Positions 15,941 to 25,112 are shown, numbered from the stretch's first letter. The stretch is DNA of 64,000 nt from Vibrio aphrogenes (GCF_002157735.2 NZ_AP018689.1:248001-312000); one strand, 5' to 3'. Numbers and translations: made by a program. The notes: a model not told the origin generated them from the sequence alone.

Positions 15941-17848
15941 TTATGAGCTTAAGCTTTCCAGTTCTTCCTGTAAGGCCATCCACTCCATCTCAATGTCTTC
16001 CAATTGAGACTTGCTGGAGGCTTGTTGCGCTAATACTTCTGTCAGTTTAGCTTTATTTTCATCTTGATAGAGTGATACATCGCCTAATTGTTGTTCGGCA
16101 GCGGCTAACTCTAGGCTTAGTTTGTCCATTTTTGCTTCGAGTTGTGTCAGTTTTTTGCGAATTGGTGCCGTTTGTTTACGTAATTCGGCTTCTAAACGCT
16201 TTTGCTCTTTACGTGCGGCAGCGCTGTTTTGACTGGGCTCGCTGTTGACGGGGTCTTGCGTGTCTTTTTTCTCTTGTTTTTGTTGTTCGGTTAACCATTT
16301 GTAATAGTCGCCTAAATCGCCATCAAAAGGCACAACCTGTTTGTCATCGACTAAGTATAAGTCATCGGTGGTGGCACGCAGTAAATAGCGGTCGTGGCTG
16401 ACAATCACCATAGCGCCTTCAAACGTTTGCAGTGCCATCGTCAGAGCTTGGCGCATGTCGAGATCTAGGTGGTTAGTTGGTTCATCGAGTAATAAGAGGT
16501 TAGGTTTTTGCCACACCACTAACGCTAAGACTAAACGAGCTTTTTCCCCACCAGAAAACGGAGCGACTTTATCGAGGGCTTTATCACCGATGAACCCAAA
16601 GCTGCCTAAGTAATCTCGTAATTGTTGTTCGGTATGATTGGGCGCAATCTGCATCATGTGTTGTAGCGGTGTTTCTTCTGGATGCAAGGTTTCTAATTGA
16701 TGCTGAGCAAAGTAGCCAATTTTCACCCCTTGTGAATAAGTGAGATCGCCACTTTGCGGTTTGAGTTCACTGGAGAGTAATTTGATTAACGTCGATTTAC
16801 CTGCGCCATTACGGCCTAATAAGCCAATACGGCTGCCAGGAACCAAATTCAAACGAATGTGTTTTAAAATGAGATTATCGCCATAACCTGCTGATACTTG
16901 GTCCATCATGATGATTGGATTTGGCAAGGCTGCGGGCTCACGAAACTCAAAGCTAAATGGGTTATCAAATTGCGCAGGAAGGACTTTTTCCATTTTCTCT
17001 AACGCTTTAATGCGGCTTTGGGCTTGGCGTGCTTTGGAGGCCTTGTAGCGGAAGCGGTCGATATAACTTTGCATATGCGCCATTTGTTTTTGTTGTTTGG
17101 CATACATGGCTTGTTGTTGCATTAATTTTTGAGCACGTTGATTTTCAAAGGAAGAGTAGTTACCTGTGTATTCATTGAGTAACTGGTTTTCCACGTGGAT
17201 GATTCGCCCCACGATAGGGTCAAGAAAATCGCGGTCGTGCGAGATCAAAATCAAAGTGCCCGGGTAGTTTTGTAGCCACTTTTCCAACCACAGTACGGCA
17301 TCCAAATCTAAGTGGTTGGTTGGTTCATCGAGCAGTAACAAATCAGAGCGACATAACAAGGCTTGCGCTAAGTTTAATCGCATTCGCCAACCACCAGAAA
17401 ATTGGGTGAGATTCCATTGCATCTGCTCTTGGCTAAAGCCTAAACCATTCAGCAATTCTGCAGCACGAGATTTAATGGTATAGCCACCGACCGTCTCTAA
17501 TTTGCCATGTAACTCGGCAACTAAGGTGCCATTATCCGCTTGTTCGGCTGCGGCTAAGTCTTGCTCTAATTGGCGATATTCGCGATCACCATCAATTACG
17601 TATTCTAATGCGGCACGTTCTAATGCTGGGGTTTCTTGAGCAACCCAAGCTAATTCCCACTGGGCTGGCATTTGAAAATTGCCAGCATCGATAGAAAGCT
17701 CATTTTTTAACAACGCAAATAAGGTGGATTTACCGCAACCATTTTTTCCAACTAAACCGACTTTGTCACCGGGGTGAATAGTTGCAGAGGCTTGATCTAA
17801 TAGAGGTTTACCACCGCGCAGTAATTGAATATTGGAAAATGTAATCAT
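15941..17848 (-). CDS. yheS: ABC-F family ATPase YheS
   Basis: Cytoplasmic ABC-F protein with two ATPase domains and no membrane segments (635 residues; E. coli YheS 637). Walker A motifs are GKNGCGKST and GRNGAGKST; signatures are FSGGWRMRLNLAQALL and FSGGEKARLVLALVVW; the paired Walker B regions read LLLLDEPTNHLDLD. Between the domains lies the arginine/lysine-rich linker (ASKARQAQSRIKALEKME), and the C-terminus is a charged coiled coil. ABC-F proteins act on ribosomes in translation. It heads the reverse-strand cluster leading toward crp. Confidence 0.94.
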   Translation of the reverse strand: MITFSNIQLLRGGKPLLDQASATIHPGDKVGLVGKNGCGKSTLFALLKNELSIDAGNFQMPAQWELAWVAQETPALERAALEYVIDGDREYRQLEQDLAAAEQADNGTLVAELHGKLETVGGYTIKSRAAELLNGLGFSQEQMQWNLTQFSGGWRMRLNLAQALLCRSDLLLLDEPTNHLDLDAVLWLEKWLQNYPGTLILISHDRDFLDPIVGRIIHVENQLLNEYTGNYSSFENQRAQKLMQQQAMYAKQQKQMAHMQSYIDRFRYKASKARQAQSRIKALEKMEKVLPAQFDNPFSFEFREPAALPNPIIMMDQVSAGYGDNLILKHIRLNLVPGSRIGLLGRNGAGKSTLIKLLSSELKPQSGDLTYSQGVKIGYFAQHQLETLHPEETPLQHMMQIAPNHTEQQLRDYLGSFGFIGDKALDKVAPFSGGEKARLVLALVVWQKPNLLLLDEPTNHLDLDMRQALTMALQTFEGAMVIVSHDRYLLRATTDDLYLVDDKQVVPFDGDLGDYYKWLTEQQKQEKKDTQDPVNSEPSQNSAAARKEQKRLEAELRKQTAPIRKKLTQLEAKMDKLSLELAAAEQQLGDVSLYQDENKAKLTEVLAQQASSKSQLEDIEMEWMALQEELESLSS

Positions 17849-18012
17849 AAAGGTCTTATTTAGAGTTGCTGTTAGGAATCGTTGAAGGAGGTTGTTTTGT
17901 TACGCTGAGAATATTAGGGGTTTAATGGATAAATGTCGATCATTATACGAATTAGGATATGATGAATTATTTGTTGAAGAGTTGTTAATTGCAGCAATAA
18001 AATGAGCGTTCA

Positions 18013-18064
18013 TACTAGTAGTAAGAACTAATAGTAAAAACTAATAGTAAAAACTAATAGTAAG
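18013..18064 (+). repeat. 13-bp tandem repeat, four units
   Basis: Four head-to-tail copies resembling AACTAATAGTAAA at 18013-18025 (divergent), 18026-18038, 18039-18051 and 18052-18064, in the 286-bp gap between divergent yheS and kefG. No gene is seen in the gap. Confidence 0.8.
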
Positions 18065-18134
18065 AAATAGCCGTTGCTAGTGAGAAAATGGTCACTGCTA
18101 AAGCAATAAGCAAGGCAAGAAGAGAGGAGTAACA

Positions 18135-18746
18135 ATGTCGAAGACCAAGGAATCTCCAGAGGAGATAGGTTCTCATGTGAACGAGTCAAAAGTTAACCCT
18201 CGTGTGTTAGTGATTTATGCTCACCCTGATCCAGATAATTCTATTGCTAATCAAATGTTATTAAAAGCCGCGCAAGGGTTATCCAATGTCACTATTCATG
18301 ACTTATATGGTCGATATCCGGATTTTTTCATTGATGTGGCAGCTGAGCATCGTTTGCTTTTAGAGCACGATGTGATTGTCTTTCAGCATCCTCTTTTTAT
18401 GTATTCTTGTCCGGCATTAATGAAAGAGTGGATGGATACGGTGCTTGGTAAAGGGTTTGCGTTTGGCAAGGGCGCAGCCTTAAAAGGTAAATATTGGCGC
18501 AGCATAGTGACTGCCGGAGGATCAAAAGAGGCATTTTCAACAAGAGGTTATAACCAGTATCCATTAGAGCAGATTTTGCAGCCTTTTGAGTTAACCGCAA
18601 AATTGTGTCAAATGCATTGGGTTGAACCTATGGTTTTATATTGGGCGCGTAATGTTGATAAGGCGACCCGTATTGAGCATGCGCAAGCGTATCGTTCTTG
18701 GTTACTCCATCCGATTGAATTACAAAAAGTAGAAAGGAACGCTTGA
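18135..18746 (+). CDS. kefG: Potassium-efflux ancillary protein KefG
   Basis: Flavodoxin-like NAD(P)H quinone reductase-fold partner needed for full KefB activity. RVLVIYAHPDPDNSIANQML, HDLYGRYPDFFID, FQHPLFMYSCPALMKEWMD and KYWRSIVTAGG match E. coli KefG closely. An N-terminal tail of about 22 residues ahead of the fold makes it 203 residues rather than 183; the GAGGAG ribosome binding site supports the long start. Its TGA overlaps the kefB ATG by one base, so the two are coupled. Confidence 0.93.
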   Translation: MSKTKESPEEIGSHVNESKVNPRVLVIYAHPDPDNSIANQMLLKAAQGLSNVTIHDLYGRYPDFFIDVAAEHRLLLEHDVIVFQHPLFMYSCPALMKEWMDTVLGKGFAFGKGAALKGKYWRSIVTAGGSKEAFSTRGYNQYPLEQILQPFELTAKLCQMHWVEPMVLYWARNVDKATRIEHAQAYRSWLLHPIELQKVERNA

Positions 18747-20536
18747 TGGCATCAACAATGGATTTTTTAAACAGTGGCGTGGTGTTTTTAGCCGCCGCCG
18801 TGGTTACGGTTCCCTTAGCGCAACGCTTAGGTTTAGGGTCGGTTTTAGGCTATTTAATTGCTGGTATCGTCATTGGGCCATGGGGATTGGGCTTGATCAG
18901 CGATGTTGATAGCGTGATGCACTTTTCTGAGCTGGGCGTGGTGTTGTTGCTGTTTTTAATTGGTTTGGAATTGAACCCGAAAAAATTATGGCAAATGCGA
19001 ATGCCTATTTTAGGGCTTGGTGGTGCTCAAGTAGTAGTGACTACCTTTGCCATCTCGGCGATTGCCAATGCTTTTGGGGTGAGCTGGCAAAACAGTTTAG
19101 TCATTGGGATGGGCCTGGCCTTATCGTCGACGGCCATCGCATTGCGAGTGATTGAAGAACAAGGTCTAGCCGGCACTGAAACGGGCCAGTCAGGTTTTGC
19201 GGTATTGCTTTTTCAAGATATCGCGGTGATCCCGATGTTGGCTTTGTTGCCTTTATTGGCGGGCAATGTCGGAGGCGATTGGTTAGATGCAGTTTGGATG
19301 ATTGGGGGAATTAGCGCCCTGTTAGTCGGAGGGCATTATTTATTAAGACCCATTTTCCGTTATGTGGTGATGAGCCGCGTCAGAGAGCTATTTACTGTGG
19401 CCGCCTTATTATTAGTGATTGGGATTTCGGTGTTAATGAGTAAGCTGGGGTTATCGATGGCCCTAGGCACTTTCTTAGCTGGGGTGTTGTTAGCGGAAAG
19501 TGAATATCGCCATGAACTAGAAACCGCTATCGAACCCTTTAAAGGGCTATTGCTTGGCCTGTTTTTTATGTCGGTCGGCATGGCGGTCAATCTCGAACTA
19601 TTAATCTCGTACCCCATTAAAATTATTGCCGCTGTGCTTGCGTTAGTGTCGATTAAGGGGCTGATTTTATATGTGCTTGCTCGCTTAATGGGAACACGTT
19701 CAAAAGCTCGTAGTCGAATGGCCGCGATTTTGAGCCAAGGAGGCGAGTTTGCTTTTGTGCTCTTTACCGCTGCCAAAGGTCATGGTTTATTAGGGCCTGA
19801 ATTGAGTTCATTTTTATTGGTTGTGGTCAGCTTATCGATGATGACCACGCCGCTACTCTTATTGGCTCAGCATAAGTGGTTTAATCGCACCATCAATAGC
19901 CAAGAAGAGATGCAATCTGATGTGGTAAATGAAGAGCCTCGAGTCATTGTGGCGGGCTTTGGACGCTTTGGACAAGTTGTCGGGCGTTTACTGTATGCCA
20001 ATAAAATACGCATTACGATTTTAGAAAGTGATGCCAGTCAAATTCAATTGCTGCGCAAATTTGGCTATAAAGTGTATTACGGTGATGCGACTCAACTGGA
20101 TCTGCTTCGGGCTGCTGGAGCTGAGCAAGCCGAGGCCATTGCAATTTGTACCGACTCCCCAGAAGAAGTACTTAAAATCGCTGAATTGTGTAAGCATCAT
20201 TTCCCTCATTTAAAAGTGCTGGCACGTGCGCGCAGTCGCATTGAAGCTTATCAACTGCTTAATCTAGGGGTGACCTTGTTCTCGCGAGAAACCTTCTTAG
20301 GGGCTTTGGATCTTGGCAGACAAGTATTAACAGAATTAGGCATGCATCCTTATCAAGCCAAGCGAGCTGAAGCGCATTTTAGAAAACTAGATACCGCTAT
20401 GCTTAAAGAGTTATTACCTCAACATGCAGAAGATAAAGAGGTAGGAATTAAGGCGAGGGAAGTGCGTCAAGAATTGGAAGAGATTTTTGACCGAGAAATG
20501 GAAAGCGAACGTAAAATCCAGAATTACTGGGATTAG
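18746..20536 (+). CDS. kefB: Glutathione-gated potassium/proton antiporter KefB
   Basis: Inner-membrane K+ efflux system that protects against electrophiles and is held shut by glutathione. An N-terminal CPA2 exchanger domain of about 12 membrane segments (residues 5-380) includes GYLIAGIVIGPWGLGLISD, FLIGLELNPKKLW and LLFQDIAVIP; a C-terminal RCK/KTN domain starts at VIVAGFGRFGQVVGRLL. There are 596 residues from the ATG at 18746, which has AAGGA 7 nt upstream (E. coli 601); a TTG one codon earlier is unlikely. KefB rather than KefC because its partner is KefG. Confidence 0.94.
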   Translation: MASTMDFLNSGVVFLAAAVVTVPLAQRLGLGSVLGYLIAGIVIGPWGLGLISDVDSVMHFSELGVVLLLFLIGLELNPKKLWQMRMPILGLGGAQVVVTTFAISAIANAFGVSWQNSLVIGMGLALSSTAIALRVIEEQGLAGTETGQSGFAVLLFQDIAVIPMLALLPLLAGNVGGDWLDAVWMIGGISALLVGGHYLLRPIFRYVVMSRVRELFTVAALLLVIGISVLMSKLGLSMALGTFLAGVLLAESEYRHELETAIEPFKGLLLGLFFMSVGMAVNLELLISYPIKIIAAVLALVSIKGLILYVLARLMGTRSKARSRMAAILSQGGEFAFVLFTAAKGHGLLGPELSSFLLVVVSLSMMTTPLLLLAQHKWFNRTINSQEEMQSDVVNEEPRVIVAGFGRFGQVVGRLLYANKIRITILESDASQIQLLRKFGYKVYYGDATQLDLLRAAGAEQAEAIAICTDSPEEVLKIAELCKHHFPHLKVLARARSRIEAYQLLNLGVTLFSRETFLGALDLGRQVLTELGMHPYQAKRAEAHFRKLDTAMLKELLPQHAEDKEVGIKAREVRQELEEIFDREMESERKIQNYWD

Positions 20537-20562
20537 TTGATAAGTTAAGGCGGAATTGCAGC

Positions 20563-20757
20563 ATGAAGAAAAGATTTATTGCCGGAGCTAAATGCCCACT
20601 CTGTGAACAAACAGACAGCTTGCGAGTATGGGAAGAGAATCAAATTGAAGTCGTGGAATGTGTCGAGTGTGATTATGTGGAACAAAAAACGCCTCAAGTT
20701 GTTGAAAAAACACCACACCAAGCCGAACAATTGATTGGGATTTTTAAACCAGAGTGA
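20563..20757 (+). CDS. yheV: YheV family zinc-ribbon protein
   Basis: A 64-residue protein with two CxxC pairs (KCPLCEQ and CVECDYVE), making one likely zinc ribbon. It starts KKRFIAGAKCP and ends EQLIGIFKPE, as E. coli YheV (66) does. Function unknown. It follows kefB by 26 nt, the same order as in E. coli. Confidence 0.93.
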   Translation: MKKRFIAGAKCPLCEQTDSLRVWEENQIEVVECVECDYVEQKTPQVVEKTPHQAEQLIGIFKPE

Positions 20758-20908
20758 AAGCCATAATAAAAGAAAGAGATGAAGAAGGTGGTTTGGATAG
20801 AAAAATAATCACCTTTAGCGATTGAAATCTGCAAAGCTTATCCCCATTATCTTGCAAATAGAGATTAAGTGCTCACATTCTCACGCTTAATCTGAATTTG
20901 GAGCGAAT

Positions 20909-21475
20909 ATGAAAATTGAAAAAAACGTTGTTGTTAGCTTGGCATACCAAGTGAAAGTTGAAGATGGTGTTGTGGTTGACCAATCAACGGTTGATGCGCC
21001 ATTAGATTACCTACACGGCCATAACAACCTAATCACTGGTTTGGAAAAAGAGCTTGAAGGTAAAGTTGCCGGTGACAAATTCACAGCAACTATTGCTCCA
21101 GAAGACGCTTACGGTGAGCACAATGAAGGCCTAGTGCAACGTGTTCCTGCAAACGTATTCCACGGTGTAGATGAAATTGAAGTGGGCATGCGTTTCTTAG
21201 CAGATACCGACCAAGGTCAAATCCCAGTAGAAATCACTGAAGTCGATGGTGATGAAGTGGTGGTAGATGGTAACCACATGCTAGCAGGCCAAACACTTAC
21301 ATTTGATGTTGAAGTTGTGGCAGTTCGCGCGGCGACTGAAGAAGAAATGGCGCACGGTCATGTGCATCAAGCGGGTCACCACCATGACCACGATGGTGAT
21401 TGCTGTGGCGGTCATGATCACGAAGAGAAAAAAGAAGGCTGTGATGGCAACGGCGGTTGTGGCTGTTCTCACTAA
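20909..21475 (+). CDS. slyD: Peptidyl-prolyl isomerase and metallochaperone SlyD
   Basis: Cytoplasmic FKBP-type prolyl isomerase and chaperone that also supplies nickel to hydrogenase in E. coli. The FKBP domain has an inserted chaperone (IF) loop: VVSLAYQVKVEDGVVVDQS, HGHNNLITGLEKELEGK, then AGQTLTFDVEVVAVR. The tail from about residue 145 is rich in His, Cys, Asp and Glu (HHHDHDGDCCGG) and ends with a GGCGCSH-type metal-binding end. There are 188 residues, with ribosome binding site GGAG 7 nt upstream. Confidence 0.96.
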   Translation: MKIEKNVVVSLAYQVKVEDGVVVDQSTVDAPLDYLHGHNNLITGLEKELEGKVAGDKFTATIAPEDAYGEHNEGLVQRVPANVFHGVDEIEVGMRFLADTDQGQIPVEITEVDGDEVVVDGNHMLAGQTLTFDVEVVAVRAATEEEMAHGHVHQAGHHHDHDGDCCGGHDHEEKKEGCDGNGGCGCSH

Positions 21476-21481
21476 TCTTTT

Positions 21482-21513
21482 AAAAAACGCCAACTGAAGA
21501 GTTGGCGTTTTTG
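21482..21513 (+). terminator. slyD terminator
   Basis: ACGCCAACT (21487-21495) pairs perfectly with AGTTGGCGT (21500-21508), loop GAAG, followed by a T-run and preceded by an A-run, so it could also act on the reverse strand. Confidence 0.92.
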
Positions 21514-21555
21514 TTAATGAAGTTACGCTCATCATTTCAGTGAATAGGATTCACT

Positions 21556-21621
21556 AAATGGATTAAGAGTTAAATGGATTAATACCTCAATGGGCTAATA
21601 CTTCAATGGATCAATAATGAG
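21556..21621. repeat. 16-17 bp imperfect tandem repeat, four units
   Basis: Units beginning AATGGATTAA or a close variant start at 21556, 21572, 21589 and 21605 in the gap between convergent slyD and slyX. The last unit runs into the slyX stop codon at 21611-21613. Confidence 0.7.
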
Positions 21622-21841
21622 GAGGGGGTGTTTCCTCTGACGCGTCCGCTAAATGAGAAGCATCAAGGTTTTTCACTTTACCCACCACAAATTTCATTTG
21701 ATCTTGCATACGAGAAATCAAGATCTGCTGTTGGCTTAAGGCATCATTAAGGTCATTGATGGTTTGCTCTTGAAAAGCCACTTGGCACTCAAGATCATCA
21801 ATACGTTGTTTTAATTCCAGCTCTAGGTTATCTGAATGCAT
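21611..21841 (-). CDS. slyX: SlyX family protein
   Basis: A short coiled-coil protein: heptad-rich LELELKQRIDDLECQVAFQEQTINDLNDALSQQQ, then the family's invariant C-terminus ETPPPHY. The ATG at 21841 gives 76 residues (E. coli 72); the open frame extends 24 codons upstream without a family match. Function unknown. Its position next to slyD is conserved in gammaproteobacteria. Confidence 0.9.
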   Translation of the reverse strand: MHSDNLELELKQRIDDLECQVAFQEQTINDLNDALSQQQILISRMQDQMKFVVGKVKNLDASHLADASEETPPPHY

Positions 21842-22004
21842 GCTGTTTACTTTAGTGATAAAAGAAAGTGAGAGTATACCTGAAACATTCAGGTCTGTAG
21901 AAGTTTGATGCAACGTAAGTGTTCAATAGAGAGGCGCTACGAAGAAAGGGCCTGAAAAGAAAAAGAAAATTCATACTTTCATGATACATTTTTCTACTTT
22001 TGTT

Positions 22005-22031
22005 GAACTTTGTTCTAAAAATACAGTCATC
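22005..22031 (+). promoter_or_regulatory. Candidate sigma-E promoter for fkpA
   Basis: GAACTT (22005-22010), 16 bp, then TCATC (22027-22031), loosely matching the sigma-E pattern GGAACTT / TCTGA. fkpA is a sigma-E target in E. coli. It lies about 200 nt upstream of the start and the -10 match is weak. Nothing else stands out in the gap 21842-22232. Confidence 0.25.
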
Positions 22032-22232
22032 TACCAAGTGCTTGGAATAAGTCCATGGTAGTGTAGAAACAAGAGATATCCTGATTGAGGATATTCAAAC
22101 ATCACATCATTTAGAAGCATTCATAGTCGTGGAAGCACTAGAATTTGTAGTGGAAGCGATAAAATTTCTAGGTGTTGTTACAATAATTTTTTTAAATCAT
22201 AACGATGGCTTGCCATCACGCTGGAGAAGTGA

Positions 22233-23033
22233 ATGAAACCGATTTTTAAAGTATCTCTGTTAGCTGCAACTGTTTTATTAGCGGTTGGCTGCCAGAAAGA
22301 AGAATCTAAAGACGCACAACAAGCGGCGCCGAAAGCGGAACAAACGCAATCAGCTGCAGCATCCACTTTATACAAAACGGATGATGAAAAAGCGGCGTAT
22401 GCGATTGGTGTTTCTTTTGCGAACTACTTAAATACCAGCATTGAAAAACCATCAGAAATTGGCATCAATTTAGATAAAGATATCGTCCTAAAAGGGATTG
22501 AAGATGTGTTTGCGCAAAAAGCAGGCATGACAGAAGAAGAAACTCATCAAGCATTACAAGCTTTAGATAAACGTGTTTCTGAGAAGATGCAAGCTCAAGC
22601 AGCAGAAAAAGCGGCTGCAGCGAAAAAAGCAGGCGATGAGTTCCGCGCGAACTTTGCCAAAGAAGAAGGCGTGAAGAAAACCGATTCTGGCATTCTTTAC
22701 AAAGTAGAGAAAGAAGGCGAGGGCATGTCTCCTAAAGCCACGGATACTGTCGTAGTCAACTATGAAGGTACTTTGGTCGACGGAACTAAATTCGACAGCT
22801 CTTACGACCGTAAAGAGCCTGCGACTTTCCCATTGAATCGAGTGATCCCAGGTTGGACTGAAGCGGTACAATTAATGAAGGTTGGCTCAAAATACAAAGT
22901 GGTTATCCCGCCTGAGTTGGCTTACGGTGAGCAAGATACACCAACGATTCCAGCTAACTCAACGTTAGTTTTCGAAATTGAGTTGATGTCAGTAAAATCA
23001 GCAGACGCACCACAAGCACCAGCTGCTAAGTAA
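22233..23033 (+). CDS. fkpA: FKBP-type peptidyl-prolyl isomerase FkpA, probable lipoprotein
   Basis: Envelope folding catalyst and chaperone. The signal sequence MKPIFKVSLLAATVLLAVGC ends in the lipobox LAVGC, so cleavage before Cys20 and lipid anchoring are expected; the well-studied E. coli FkpA is a soluble periplasmic protein. An N-terminal dimerisation domain (YAIGVSFANYLN, charged helices to about residue 150) precedes the FKBP domain: VVVNYEGTLVDGTKFDSSYDR, FPLNRVIPGWTEAVQLM, KVVIPPELAYGEQ, LVFEIELMSV. There are 266 residues, ribosome binding site GGAG. Confidence 0.93.
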   Translation: MKPIFKVSLLAATVLLAVGCQKEESKDAQQAAPKAEQTQSAAASTLYKTDDEKAAYAIGVSFANYLNTSIEKPSEIGINLDKDIVLKGIEDVFAQKAGMTEEETHQALQALDKRVSEKMQAQAAEKAAAAKKAGDEFRANFAKEEGVKKTDSGILYKVEKEGEGMSPKATDTVVVNYEGTLVDGTKFDSSYDRKEPATFPLNRVIPGWTEAVQLMKVGSKYKVVIPPELAYGEQDTPTIPANSTLVFEIELMSVKSADAPQAPAAK

Positions 23034-23055
23034 TTCAATTTACGATTAAATTTTT

Positions 23056-23086
23056 AAGGCTCATCAGGTGATGGGCCTTTTTTATT
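23056..23086 (+). terminator. fkpA terminator
   Basis: AAGGCTCATC pairs with GATGGGCCTT (one mismatch) around AGGT, followed by TTTTT, 23 nt past the stop. Confidence 0.88.
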
Positions 23087-23248
23087 CCCGCTCAATTTGA
23101 TAAAAATTTGTTCTAAATCATCATAATGCGGTTAGAGCAATGCCTAATTCAAATTTTCTGATAAACTTACACTAATTTGTTTAATTGTTCAGCGCTGTGG
23201 CTGGGCATTTATCTCGGTGAATTAATCAAGAAGTAGCAAGAGGTGCCT

Positions 23249-23971
23249 GTGAGTCAATCTGAAGTTGTGCATTCTGAAGCATTATTAGAAATGGAATCTG
23301 TACATGTAATGCCCTTTACCGAGCAAGATAAAACGATACTGCATTCTTATGAAGCGGTGGTAGATGGACTAGCCAGTTTAATCGGTAGCTACTGTGAAAT
23401 CGTACTGCATTCTTTAGAAGACCTACACACTTCTGCCATCAAAATTGCCAATGGTGAAAACACCGGTCGTCAAGTGGGGTCACCCATTACCGATTTAGCA
23501 TTAAAAATGCTCAAAGATATTGAAGGTTCGCAGCGTAATTTTTCCCGTTCTTACTTTACGCGTGCCAAAGGTGGCGTATTGATGAAGTCGATTACGATTG
23601 CGATCCGTAATGCCGATAACCGTGTGATTGGCTTGTTGTGTATTAATATCAATTTAGATGCCCCATTCTCACAAGTATTGCATGCTTTTATGCCAACCGC
23701 AGAAGCGGAAGAAGCAGCGTCATCGGTGAACTTTGCCAGTGATGTAGAAGAGCTGGTGGATCAAACGGTTGAGCGCACGATCGAAGAAATCAATGCTGAT
23801 AAGTCGGTATCCAATAACACTAAAAACCGTCAGATCGTGATGGATCTGTATGATAAAGGGATCTTTGATATTAAAGATGCCATTAACCGAGTTGCGGATC
23901 GTCTTAATATCTCTAAGCACACGGTCTACCTTTATATTCGTCAACGTAAAATTGAGGATGGTGAAAAGTGA
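23249..23971 (+). CDS. yheO: YheO family transcriptional regulator
   Basis: A PAS-like YheO domain (residues about 25-145: [62 protein letters not shown]) is followed by a C-terminal helix-turn-helix ([29 protein letters not shown]). The GTG at 23249 gives 240 residues, the E. coli length, with AGAGG 5 nt upstream; a GTG two codons earlier overlaps the ribosome binding site. Its TGA overlaps the tusD start, so it is cotranscribed with tusDCB. Target unknown; TusDCB control is a guess. Confidence 0.9.
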   Translation: MSQSEVVHSEALLEMESVHVMPFTEQDKTILHSYEAVVDGLASLIGSYCEIVLHSLEDLHTSAIKIANGENTGRQVGSPITDLALKMLKDIEGSQRNFSRSYFTRAKGGVLMKSITIAIRNADNRVIGLLCININLDAPFSQVLHAFMPTAEAEEAASSVNFASDVEELVDQTVERTIEEINADKSVSNNTKNRQIVMDLYDKGIFDIKDAINRVADRLNISKHTVYLYIRQRKIEDGEK

Positions 23972-24369
23972 GCCAAGCGTCGTTAACTTACACTTTGGTC
24001 GTCAATGGTTCAGTGTATGGTAGCCAGTCCGCTCGTCATGCCTATCAATTTGCTTGCGCCTTGCTCGAAAAAGGACATCAATTGGTTAGCGTATTCTTTT
24101 ATCAAGATGGTGTACATAATGCCTCTGGTTTGGTCCTTCCTGCCAATGATGAGTTTGATCTGACCAAAGCATGGCAACAACTAAGCCAGCGTCATCAGGT
24201 GCGCTTAGAGGCCTGTGTAGCGGCATCATTAAGGCGAGGGATTGTGGATCGTCATGAAGCCGAGACGCATGCTCTCGATTCAAGTAATGTGGCAGCTGGT
24301 TTTGAGCTGGCTGGGCTGGGAAGCTTATCAGAAGCATTGTTGACTCAAGATAGGGTGGTGCAATTTTAA
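23968..24369 (+). CDS. tusD: Sulfurtransferase complex subunit TusD
   Basis: Part of the TusBCD sulfur relay that passes persulfide sulfur from TusA to TusE and MnmA for 2-thiouridine in tRNA. DsrE-like fold; the acceptor cysteine is Cys83 in [13 protein letters not shown], matching Cys78 of E. coli TusD. 133 residues (E. coli 128), GTG start overlapping the yheO stop by four bases. Ends TAATG, overlapping the tusC start. Confidence 0.94.
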   Translation: MSQASLTYTLVVNGSVYGSQSARHAYQFACALLEKGHQLVSVFFYQDGVHNASGLVLPANDEFDLTKAWQQLSQRHQVRLEACVAASLRRGIVDRHEAETHALDSSNVAAGFELAGLGSLSEALLTQDRVVQF

Positions 24370-24722
24370 TGCGTTTAGGTTTTGTTTTTCGTTCGTATCC
24401 ACATACGACGGCAAAAGGTCGTGAAGGCTTAGATGCCTTATTAGCGGCATCGGCATATTGTGAAGATATTGAGGTATTTTTTATCGGCGCTGGAGTGACG
24501 CAATTGATAGGCTCACAGCAACCTGAGAAAATAAAGTCACGTGATTATATTGCCGCTTTTAAATTGCTTGAACTGTATGATATTGAAAAAGTTTTTGTGT
24601 GTGAATCGTCGCTGCAAGCATATCAGCTAACGAGCCAAGCCTTAGTGATAGACACGCAAACATTGAATCCACAACAAATAGCTGACAAGCTGCAACAATG
24701 TCATAAGATCATGACGTATTAA
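24369..24722 (+). CDS. tusC: Sulfurtransferase complex subunit TusC
   Basis: Middle subunit of TusBCD, 117 residues: GFVFRSYPHTTAKGREGLDALLAASAY, VFFIGAGVTQLI, RDYIAAFKLLELYDIEKVFVCESSL. DsrF-like. One-base overlap with tusD implies translational coupling; tusB follows 13 nt later. Confidence 0.94.
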   Translation: MRLGFVFRSYPHTTAKGREGLDALLAASAYCEDIEVFFIGAGVTQLIGSQQPEKIKSRDYIAAFKLLELYDIEKVFVCESSLQAYQLTSQALVIDTQTLNPQQIADKLQQCHKIMTY

Positions 24723-24735
24723 TAGGATCTTAGTG

Positions 24736-25017
24736 ATGCTGCATATTATAAAAACTCACACTGGGCTGCTTGATTCATTGCCATTGATCCAAGCTGATGA
24801 TGACATTTTACTCATTGAAGACGCTGTTTATGCTTTATTTCGTCAGGATGGGTTATTTGAATCACTAAAGGATCGTCAAGATCAAGTCTATGTGCTAGAA
24901 GAAGATGCTTGCGCAAGAGGCTTAAATCTTGAAGCGATGAAGTTATTTCAAAATGTTGATTTTATTGGTTTTGTTTTGTTAACTGAGCAACACCTTCAAT
25001 CGATGACTTGGGATTAA
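24736..25017 (+). CDS. tusB: Sulfurtransferase complex subunit TusB
   Basis: DsrH-like third subunit, 93 residues: LHIIKTHTGLLDSLPLIQADDDILLIEDAVYAL, VYVLEEDACARGL, FIGFVLLTEQHLQSMTWD. The ATG at 24736 has AGGA 8 nt upstream; a GTG just before it is in frame but lacks a site. Precedes rpsL, as in E. coli. Confidence 0.92.
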   Translation: MLHIIKTHTGLLDSLPLIQADDDILLIEDAVYALFRQDGLFESLKDRQDQVYVLEEDACARGLNLEAMKLFQNVDFIGFVLLTEQHLQSMTWD

Positions 25018-25083
25018 ATCCCGCTTTGAATTCCTTGAGATTCGCTTAAAATAAAAAAACTCTCTCGCAAGATTGTATATTTC

Positions 25084-25112
25084 TTGACACACGCCCCCTT
25101 GATGCATAAAAT
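25084..25112 (+). promoter_or_regulatory. str operon promoter
   Basis: Perfect -35 TTGACA (25084-25089), 17 bp, then TAAAAT (25107-25112), followed by a GC-rich discriminator (TTCGCGTCC) typical of stringently controlled ribosomal promoters. It lies 93 nt before rpsL. Confidence 0.88.

Noticed and set aside
21281..21535. Reverse-strand open frame of 84 codons over the end of slyD
   Set aside because: Antisense shadow of the metal-binding tail codons; also crosses the slyD terminator.
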